Origin: a bacterium
Lineage (GTDB): Bacteria > Bacillota_I > Bacilli_A > Mycoplasmatales > Mycoplasmoidaceae
NCBI GenBank assembly: GCA_017633835.1
Contig: JAGBOP010000038.1
Coordinates: 1 to 9,839, forward strand
Length of the DNA stretch: 9,839 nt
Direction: 5' to 3'
Of the stretch, positions 7,940 to 9,839 are shown piece by piece; the stretch's first letter is position 1, and each line of letters starts with the position of its first letter. Made by a program: the position numbers and the translations under genes. The notes under the pieces are model-generated. The model was not told where the DNA came from. It saw only the letters and a program-made list of their open reading frames with translations, and ran no database searches.

Positions 7940-8800
7940 TTACTTGACTTCAACAGTTTTTAAATATTCTTTAAAGTCTTTAATTGCTTCAGCAACAAAG
8001 TCTTTTTCATCAACTGCAAGCACTAATTTAGCAACTTTCTTTAGTTCTTCATCAGCATCCTTGGAAGTAATACCATAAACACCAGGAATTTCGAATAAAG
8101 ACTTGTCATTAATCGTCTTGCTCATGACCGCAATGTGGTTAGCAGCTACTGACAAGTGTTTAACGATAAATTCAAAGGAATTAGCAAGATTAGCTTCCTT
8201 GTTCAAAATAGTCATGTTTCTACCACTAATAGCAACCCGCACATTTAACGTTTTAGCAAATGCTTCAAATTTGTCAAAATCTTCATCAAGGTGGTGAATT
8301 ACAAAGGCAGTAACATTGTTTTCTTCAAATGCATCATGAAGTACTAATGTTTCACCAATGTTGTATTTACCTCATGCTTCTTTACTTACATTGTGCAAGT
8401 AGTTTCATACCCCAGTGTATGAAACATGGAAAGCAAGTTTATTGTTATTTTTGGAAAGCGTAATTAATTCATCATAAATTTTCTTAGCAGTAGTTGGATC
8501 AATCATTTGATTAATCATGAATTGGTCACTACTTAAAGAATAAACTTCAGCACCTTTCGTTCCAATTAAATAAGAACTTGGACGAAGTTCCATACTGTCA
8601 TAAAGTTTTTTAACTTGCATTACTGGTCGATAACTCATCATTCCAAAATAGAATGCGTGACCAGGAACATTAATTAATGCTCTTAAAGCATTATCAGTTT
8701 CCTTGGAAATCTTACCATCAGCATCAATAACGCAATTATCAACATCACACATAATTAGTGCTTTATTTCTTCATTCATGTAACATTTCTTCTTTTGTCAT
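7940..8800 (-). CDS. HAD-superfamily (Cof/IIB-like) protein with altered catalytic motifs, paralogue B
   Basis: A 286-residue close paralogue of the protein at 6806-7669, clearly a tandem duplicate. It shows the same departures from an active Cof phosphatase. Motif I is CDVDNCVI (Asp19, Asp21), motif II is GMMSYRP (Ser56), the motif III Lys is replaced by Leu (NKEANLANS), and motif IV reads SKTINDKSLFE where GDxxND is expected. Identical long blocks (INVPGHAFYFGMMS, RPSSYLIG, GAEVYSLSSDQFM) show continued selection on the protein. The cap region between motifs II and III diverges most, particularly around residues 145-190 (DAFEENNVTAFVIHHLDED). This suggests a changed partner or ligand. TGA-encoded Trp occurs at 8405-8407 and 8372-8374. 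The ATG at 8798-8800 has AAAGGA 11 nt upstream. Catalytic activity cannot be judged from sequence alone. Confidence 0.85.
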
Positions 8801-8811
8801 AATATTTATCA

Positions 8812-8866
8812 TCCTTTCTTTATATTTATTGATAATTAATCCGGTTATTATTTTAGAACATATTAA
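8812..8866 (-). promoter_or_regulatory. Promoter region and RBS of the 7940-8800 HAD gene
   Basis: AAAGGA (8812-8817) is the ribosome binding site. The element at 8845-8866 reads TTAATATGTTCTAAAATAATAA on the minus strand, 20 of 22 bases identical to the copy before the neighbouring paralogue and at nearly the same distance from the ATG (45 against 41 nt). TAAAAT at 8850-8855, preceded by TGTTC, is the best -10 candidate. No terminator is evident behind the upstream HAD gene, so read-through from it is also possible. Confidence 0.45.
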
Positions 8867-8920
8867 TGAATTTTAATAATTATTAAAGCAAATAAATTTG
8901 TTGATCATTATTATCTAACA

Positions 8921-9745
8921 TTACTTGTTTGCTAAATAATTGAAAAAATCAGTAATTCCTTGGCTAACAAACGCACTTGGTTCATCATCAACCACATCTT
9001 TAGCAATTTTAATTAAATATGGTTTGGCAGTTTTATACGTTACACTATAAATCCCAGGAATTTCAAACATGCATAAGTCATTACGCGAATTACCAAAAAC
9101 TGCACATTGCCTGACTGGCAACTTTAAATAATCTAACAAATATTCAATTGCGTGGCGTTTATTAACATCTTTAGCATTAATAAAAGTTAAATGTGGTCCA
9201 GGTAATACTTTGACGTCAAATTGTTGTAATCAATTTGTAAATTGGGTTAATTGGTCATTTAACCCATAAACCATGAAAACTAAAACATGGTGGTTACTAA
9301 ATTGTTCTTTGCATTTAATTTGTCCATTAGCCGTGTAAGTTTTAAGGTGTTTAATCTTATAAGCATATTGACCAGGATCATCACTATAATTAACATTAAA
9401 TGCTAAATCAGGGTTAGAGTTAGCTAATTCCATGATTTTTTGGTAAATTAATAAACTTACTAATTCATCAATTTCCCAGCATTTAATAATTTGGTTAGTT
9501 GCTAACGAATAAATTAACGCCCCATTACTACTAATTAAATATCCTTGCTTACGAATTTTTAGTTTTTCAAAAATTAAATATTCATTTCTTCATGCCCGGC
9601 CACTAATTAAATTAAACATAAAGTTTGGGTCATTAGCACAAGTTTGTTGCAATTTATTAATGGTACAAGCTGCTAATTCTCCTTGGTCAGTTAATAAAGT
9701 TCCATCAATATCACAAAAAATAGTTTTTGGTTGTTTAATCATCAT
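8921..9745 (-). CDS. Cof-type HAD-IIB family hydrolase, near-canonical motifs
   Basis: A 274-residue cytoplasmic phosphatase-like protein that would hydrolyse a small phosphorylated metabolite with Mg2+; the actual substrate is unknown. Motif I is FCDIDGTLL with nucleophile Asp12 and acid/base Asp14. Motif II is ISGR with Ser48, motif III Lys196 lies in DVNKRHAIEYL, and motif IV is VFGNSRND (218-223). In motif IV the first Asp of the usual GDxxND is Asn219, but Asp223 is kept. The IIB cap lies between motifs II and III (about 85-190). The end, AFVSQGITDFFNYL, is the usual Cof C-terminus. Two adjacent ATG codons (9743-9745 and 9740-9742) could start translation; the first is used here. It lies 6 nt behind the stop of the next HAD gene upstream, which indicates an operon. 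TGA-encoded Trp occurs at 9230-9232. Confidence 0.88.
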
Positions 9746-9751
9746 TAAAAA

Positions 9752-9839
9752 TTAATTATGTTCAATTTCCTTTAAATGCTTGACGAAATCATCAATCCCG
9801 GTGGCAATAAATTCAGAAACTGGAGCGTTCACGATATCA
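9752..9839 (-). CDS. C-terminal end of a fourth Cof-like HAD protein (cut by window edge)
   Basis: Only the last 28 residues are in the window: DIVNAPVSEFIATGIDDFVKHLKEIEHN, split here as DIVNAPVSEFIATG and IDDFVKHLKEIEHN. This matches the C-terminal pattern of the neighbouring HAD genes (EFVSKAI..FKDYLK, AFVSQGITDFFNYL), so it is very probably another member of the cluster. The stop TAA at 9752-9754 is 6 nt before the next ATG, so the two genes are likely co-transcribed. The catalytic motifs lie outside the window. Confidence 0.7.
   Translation of the reverse strand, partial: DIVNAPVSEFIATGIDDFVKHLKEIEHN

Noticed and set aside
8103..8297. Plus-strand open frame of 64 codons opposite HAD paralogue B (and a similar one at 6984-7202 opposite paralogue A)
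   Set aside because: They appear in both paralogues because the minus-strand coding sequence is conserved, not because the plus frame is; no ribosome binding site or family resemblance.
8872..8887. Perfect 16-bp palindrome TTTAATAATTATTAAA between two HAD genes
   Set aside because: Purely A/T in a very AT-rich spacer, no T-tract after it and no second copy seen; it could be chance, so it is not called as an operator or terminator.

Overview
The window comes from a Mollicutes genome (Mycoplasma, Spiroplasma or a relative) that reads TGA as tryptophan. The DNA is AT-rich throughout. Nearly every real gene is interrupted by in-frame TGA at positions where a family Trp is plausible, and reads through cleanly as long conserved proteins only under genetic code 4. 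With the standard code, each gene appears as two or three false fragments. I cannot name the species.

Layout. Positions 1-934 (+ strand) hold a decayed IS3-family insertion sequence whose left end lies outside the window. Its transposase is spread over all three frames, with an internal deletion and several frameshifts, although the D, D and E catalytic positions are still readable. Positions about 935-1012 hold a hairpin that works as an intrinsic terminator for the minus strand, plus a short direct repeat. Positions 1043-6591 (- strand) carry a complete polyamine ABC transporter operon in transcription order potA-potB-potC-potD: ATPase, two permeases and a membrane-anchored binding protein. 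The genes are translationally coupled: potA/potB share one base (TAATG), potB/potC are 8 nt apart, and potC/potD overlap by 8 nt. PotA, PotB and PotD are each much longer than the usual bacterial versions. Positions 6592-6805 hold the potA leader, a candidate promoter, and a large hairpin terminator for the gene upstream.

Positions 6806-9839 (- strand) carry a tandem cluster of four HAD-superfamily (Cof/type IIB) proteins; the most upstream is cut by the window edge. One (8921-9745) keeps most catalytic motifs. The two most downstream (6806-7669 and 7940-8800) are close paralogues that have lost or replaced the same key motif residues, while the rest of the protein is strongly conserved between them. 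Each of these two has its own ribosome binding site and a shared 22-bp upstream element (20/22 identical), so each probably has its own promoter.

Working together: PotABCD would import spermidine/putrescine across the single membrane using ATP. The HAD proteins are probably cytoplasmic phosphatases or pseudo-phosphatases of unknown substrate; nothing in the sequence ties them to polyamine import beyond adjacency. The most interesting items are the paired degenerate HAD paralogues, the extra domains on the transporter subunits, and the apparent loss of a polyamine-contacting Trp in PotD. I saw no tRNA, rRNA, CRISPR array, phage or defence genes.
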